Of a DNA stretch of 64,000 nucleotides, positions 60,535-64,000 are shown in pieces. The notes beneath the pieces were generated by a model. It made no database searches, was not told where the DNA came from, and saw only the letters and a program-made list of their open reading frames with translations. Where the stretch lies: the IMG/VR virus record IMGVR_UViG_3300025141_000016, positions 1 to 64,000 of that record; one strand, written 5' to 3'. Numbering within the stretch: position 1 is the first letter of the stretch; each line of letters opens with the position of its first letter. This DNA is from a virus. A program made the translations under genes and the position numbers.

Positions 60535-63500
60535 ATGGCCATCCGAGATAAATACTTTACTGGATCGACGGTTTCCCGGTATCTCTCACCAGGGGAGCAC
60601 TCCTGGGATGAGGCGGTGTACCAGAGCGGGAAGCCCGTGCTGGATGCCGAACTCAATCTTTCCCAGGAGATCAACCGAGAACTTCGCCGTCTGGTTCAGG
60701 ATCGAGAAACCCCCTCGGGTTTTCTACGGGGACCAGTGCCATTTGCCGAGGAGGGAGATTTCGACTTCCCTGCCCCGGTGGATGCCGACTTCGTGACCAA
60801 CGCCTTTTACATGAGTAAGCGGACGGCTCTTGTCGCCAACATGCCCATCACCGTTGAGTACACGGGCACGACAACCAAGGGACTCAACCTCATCCAGTTG
60901 GATTCAGCGCCGGTCAATGGGGGTGCTCCCCCCGATGTGAAGCGCACGGATTTCGTTTTTTTAGAGGTATTCCAGGCGCTTGTGAGCCATTCCCCTCACG
61001 CCTCTGGGACCATCTTGGTGATCCAGAACACCGTGACGGGCACCATCAACATCGGAGGGGTGAACCTCACCGATGCTGCTGGACCCCGCACCTCGGGGGC
61101 CAACGACTACAACGGTACGGGTCCAAATGCAGCCGCCATCGCGGCTGACATTCGTGATGCGATCAACGATGTGGCCAACGGGTTCGCGGCGACTGTGACC
61201 GCAGAGATCGATGTGACGACTGCGGAACAAGTCAACTTGCGGGCGACCGATGCTTTTGCTGGGGCTGCGGGCAACGCCGTCGTATTCAGCACAGCGGCAC
61301 CCGCAGACTTCACCCTCAACCCTCTGGGTGGGTTCCTCACGGGCGGTGTCGATACTCCCAACAAGCCAAGCCAGAGCACCATCTACCGGAACGGTAATGT
61401 GGATGCTCCGGCGGGTGTGAACTTGCTGGGAGCGATTGCTGACCCCACCATCGGAACCGAGTCCACCAAGCGTGTTCAGATCCAGTATCGGGTCCGAGCC
61501 ACTGGACAGGCCGAGGCAGTCAACTTCAAGACCGAAAACGGTTTCAGCAACCCGGAACTGGAAGCCCAGGGCACCCAGGCTATTCCTGTGAACCGATACC
61601 GGTTCATCCCGGCTGACGGGACAACAGTTCTGGCCTACGTTGAGATCAGCGGGGCCATGACAGCGGGCGACACCATCACCGTGAATGGCACCGTGCTGAC
61701 CGCTGTGAACGGCGCACCTGCCGCTGGTGAGTTCGACATTTCCTCTGGGGTTCCGGCCACCATGGCCACCAACCTCACAGCTACCATCACGGCATCGGTG
61801 GCAACCGTGGCAGCTTCGTCGGCCTCGGGGATCGTCACCATCGTTCCCGCTGTGGCTGGGACCAACGTCACCCTATCTCATGTGACGGTCGCTAATGTGG
61901 ACACCGCAGTCAACTCGGCTGTGTCCTATGACACCGTGGACAATGGGCTGTTCATCGCAGGAGATGGGACGGCACAGGCCGCCGCCGCCCTTGGAACGGT
62001 CACGGGCTACGTTTACGCCATCCCGATCTGCTTCATCTTCCGACGCAACGACGCGACTACTACCGGTGGCTTTGCGCCGGTAAACAACACCAATGGGGCT
62101 CTCGCAGCCACCCATGCGCTCTACACCAACACCAACGGCATCGGGTCCATCCCGGTGGATACGTCCGACCGGCCTGACCGCAACTTCCATGACGCTATCG
62201 TCAGGGGGGATCTTCTCGACCTACGGAGGCATGTCTCTCCCGGTGGTGTAGACCTCAAAGCCGAACTGGAATCCCAGATGACGGCGCTGCTTGACGGCAC
62301 TACTCGTACCTGGGCCATCGACACCCAAGGGGTCACCGAACTTGGCGGGGGTTCCGGGGATGTGTCCTCGGTTTACCTCGTCTGCAACGAGATCGGAGAC
62401 ACAGACACGGTGCGTGGGGAGACGATTGGGACTTGGGACCATATCCGTCGCCGCTTCGGTGACCAGTCAGTCGTGGAACGACGAATCTTCCCGATTATCC
62501 CTACCGCTGCCTCTGCTGCCAATCCGGGCCTCTTTATGAACCCCAGTGCAGCGGGGTGGGCACAAGGGTCGGTAATCAACATCGACTTGGACAATCTCGA
62601 TGCGACAGGTCTGGGGAACTGGGTTCCTACCGGGGCACCCGATTTCGTGACTAACCTGTGGCCTGTGGGAACCAAGATCACTAACGTCCTGGCGGTCACC
62701 CACGATGACGGGAACTATGGGGCTCCCATTTCACAGGACGTAGAGATTGACCTCATTCAAGGGATGGGGACACCCCACATCCAGATCACTTTGGCCGAGA
62801 ACATCCTCCAGGCCAACGGTGGGGTCAGTGGGGCAGCCAACTACGACCTATGCCCTCTTGCTGTGGGCACGTCCGCTCGACGCATCTATGTGGAGTTGGA
62901 GATCACCTATCCCGTTGGTTCCGGCTCCTCCGCAACCCCCGATGAGGTCATTTCGGCAGACCCGACCGTGACGATCTACCATGGCGCAGGCTTGGAGAAC
63001 GACACTTCCAAGCGACCTACCGATTGGGAAGACCTCATGGACCCGCAGTTCCGTACAGGGAAGCGGGAACTGGGGATGGAGTATGTGGCCAATGATGGGT
63101 TGACTGTTCCAGCTTCGGGGGATCCAATCTCTGACTCGGTGGTGAGCCAGACCGCTCTCCTATTGGAACTCCCTCGACGTTTGAACGGCAACAAGAGTGC
63201 CCTTACGACGGTCACCGAGGTCGGTAATCCTGGCCCTGCCATCAACCATCTGGTGGACGTAACCAGCACTTACTGGGGATCATCTTCCCGGCTCTTGCAA
63301 GTCCAGGCTGGCCTCACGGCAGCCCAGAGCCTCTGCAACATCGAATACTTTGCCCAAGATCCGGTCCCGAACTTCAGTAGCCCTGGCCCGCGCTATCAGG
63401 TCAGTGTTTATTACCGCTCCAATGCCCCCCAGACGGTAGGCGTGCAGGCGGGCGCTCCGGCGAGTATCCCACTTCCTGACCCGCTGACCCTACGTCCCCT

Positions 63501-64000
63501 GGTCATGTCTCGTGACCTGTGGACCGATACCGTTTCGGTGGGGTCCGTTGACCTGCCGTACCCCTACAACAACCCGTCCGACCAGATCGCGGTAAACGCA
63601 GACCTGACGACGGGGGGCTCTCCCGCCTTTCCGGGGGAATGGGCCTTGATGAGTCTCGCCAAGATCAGCGTCGGTGACTTCGACGCGGAGACAGGGCTTC
63701 TCAACCTTCACCAGATGGTTCCCGTTGACCCCAACACTGATTTGGCCTTCTCCAACTTGGACTGGGATACGGATTTCCGAGCCCACTACAAGTCTGGGGA
63801 TCCCACCGCTTACCGACCGACTGCTATGGCACAGCCCTTGTCAGGGGTGGCTACCCACAAGGTTTGGTTCCCCTTCCTCGCGCAAGCCACCGTGGACACG
63901 GTGTACTTCCGCAAGGGAGAGGTTCTTCTCGTGGTAGTCAGTCGATACGCCCTATTAGATGGAGACAACGTGGTTCGGTTTACCAGCACCGACAACGAGA
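60535..64000 (+). CDS. Large tail/baseplate protein, truncated by the window edge
   Basis: The frame opens at ATG 60535 (GGAGAGTTGA before it) and remains open to the end of the window (about 1155 residues visible). The N-terminus (YLSPGEHSWDEAVYQSGKPVLDAELN) recalls structural proteins that join a tail or baseplate hub. The small shuffled module occurs twice, near residue 160 (GTINIGGVNLTD ... IAADIRDAIND) and near residue 365 (AGDTITVNGTVLTA). Most of the rest is beta-rich without known catalytic motifs. It is probably the largest remaining structural component on this strand. Confidence 0.8.
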   Translation, partial: MAIRDKYFTGSTVSRYLSPGEHSWDEAVYQSGKPVLDAELNLSQEINRELRRLVQDRETPSGFLRGPVPFAEEGDFDFPAPVDADFVTNAFYMSKRTALVANMPITVEYTGTTTKGLNLIQLDSAPVNGGAPPDVKRTDFVFLEVFQALVSHSPHASGTILVIQNTVTGTINIGGVNLTDAAGPRTSGANDYNGTGPNAAAIAADIRDAINDVANGFAATVTAEIDVTTAEQVNLRATDAFAGAAGNAVVFSTAAPADFTLNPLGGFLTGGVDTPNKPSQSTIYRNGNVDAPAGVNLLGAIADPTIGTESTKRVQIQYRVRATGQAEAVNFKTENGFSNPELEAQGTQAIPVNRYRFIPADGTTVLAYVEISGAMTAGDTITVNGTVLTAVNGAPAAGEFDISSGVPATMATNLTATITASVATVAASSASGIVTIVPAVAGTNVTLSHVTVANVDTAVNSAVSYDTVDNGLFIAGDGTAQAAAALGTVTGYVYAIPICFIFRRNDATTTGGFAPVNNTNGALAATHALYTNTNGIGSIPVDTSDRPDRNFHDAIVRGDLLDLRRHVSPGGVDLKAELESQMTALLDGTTRTWAIDTQGVTELGGGSGDVSSVYLVCNEIGDTDTVRGETIGTWDHIRRRFGDQSVVERRIFPIIPTAASAANPGLFMNPSAAGWAQGSVINIDLDNLDATGLGNWVPTGAPDFVTNLWPVGTKITNVLAVTHDDGNYGAPISQDVEIDLIQGMGTPHIQITLAENILQANGGVSGAANYDLCPLAVGTSARRIYVELEITYPVGSGSSATPDEVISADPTVTIYHGAGLENDTSKRPTDWEDLMDPQFRTGKRELGMEYVANDGLTVPASGDPISDSVVSQTALLLELPRRLNGNKSALTTVTEVGNPGPAINHLVDVTSTYWGSSSRLLQVQAGLTAAQSLCNIEYFAQDPVPNFSSPGPRYQVSVYYRSNAPQTVGVQAGAPASIPLPDPLTLRPLVMSRDLWTDTVSVGSVDLPYPYNNPSDQIAVNADLTTGGSPAFPGEWALMSLAKISVGDFDAETGLLNLHQMVPVDPNTDLAFSNLDWDTDFRAHYKSGDPTAYRPTAMAQPLSGVATHKVWFPFLAQATVDTVYFRKGEVLLVVVSRYALLDGDNVVRFTSTDNE

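Noticed and set aside
59640-60551. A 303-codon plus-strand open frame
   Set aside because: It runs opposite to the antisense genes at 59700-60203, lacks a good start signal and shows no protein-like pattern; a shadow of high GC content.
1-64000. CRISPR array or insertion sequence
   Set aside because: No regularly spaced repeats with unique spacers, no transposase frame and no terminal inverted repeats were seen.

Overview
The window is a late (structural) region of a large, GC-rich tailed bacteriophage (Caudoviricetes). It begins at the large terminase and runs through portal, prohead protease, scaffold-like protein and major capsid protein into a long set of fibre or adsorption proteins. 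No integrase, replication gene or tRNA is seen, and no tail sheath, tube or tape measure falls inside the window. The last gene is cut by the window edge. A phage-encoded lipoprotein with a lipobox followed by a long Asp-Thr repeat resembles surface lipoproteins of Myxococcota and related deltaproteobacteria, so such a Gram-negative host is a reasonable but unproven guess.

Layout. 0-5 kb: end of an upstream gene, TerL, two small proteins, portal. 5-21 kb: a series of large, mostly unassigned head or internal proteins. Two are enzyme fusions: 11.6-14.3 kb (HExxH metallopeptidase plus CCA-adding-type nucleotidyltransferase) and 14.8-18.6 kb (HAD phosphatase plus type IB topoisomerase plus long C-terminal region). 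19.6-24.2 kb: prohead protease, acidic/basic repeat scaffold candidate, decoration candidate and major capsid protein, closed by a strong terminator. 24.3-25.0 kb: an antisense sulfotransferase. 25.2-28.1 kb: small membrane and structural genes, one with a signal peptide. 28.4 kb: the antisense lipoprotein. 28.7-34.0 kb: three more multidomain proteins (duplicated toxin-like modules around a GNAT domain; a second metallopeptidase with a very basic stretch; a basic protein with a SWIM zinc finger). 34.0-38.7 kb: nine antisense accessory genes, including a methyltransferase-like and an ADP-ribosyltransferase-like protein. 38.8-58.8 kb: fibre/adsorption proteins with beta-helix, LamG-like and shuffled small domains. 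59.1-60.2 kb: three more antisense genes. 60.5 kb to the end: a large tail/baseplate protein.

Three features recur across the window. First, a bipartite motif CGGTAG-N5-CTAT lies 25-70 bases upstream of many transcription units on both strands and probably is the phage late promoter; in three places its TAG is the stop codon of the preceding gene. Second, a short peptide of the form [KR]-x-A-[AS], often RVA[AS]R[YF], appears many times in the head-region proteins, usually at domain borders and once near the N-terminus of the capsid protein, but was not seen in the fibre genes. It could be the cleavage or packaging signal of the encoded prohead protease, which would make the enzyme fusions processed, virion-packaged polyproteins. 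Third, three 50-bp elements resembling the 3' half of a tRNA stand at the heads of antisense gene blocks.

Many genes are coupled by ATGA/TGATG/TAATG overlaps, and TTG or GTG starts are unusually common.
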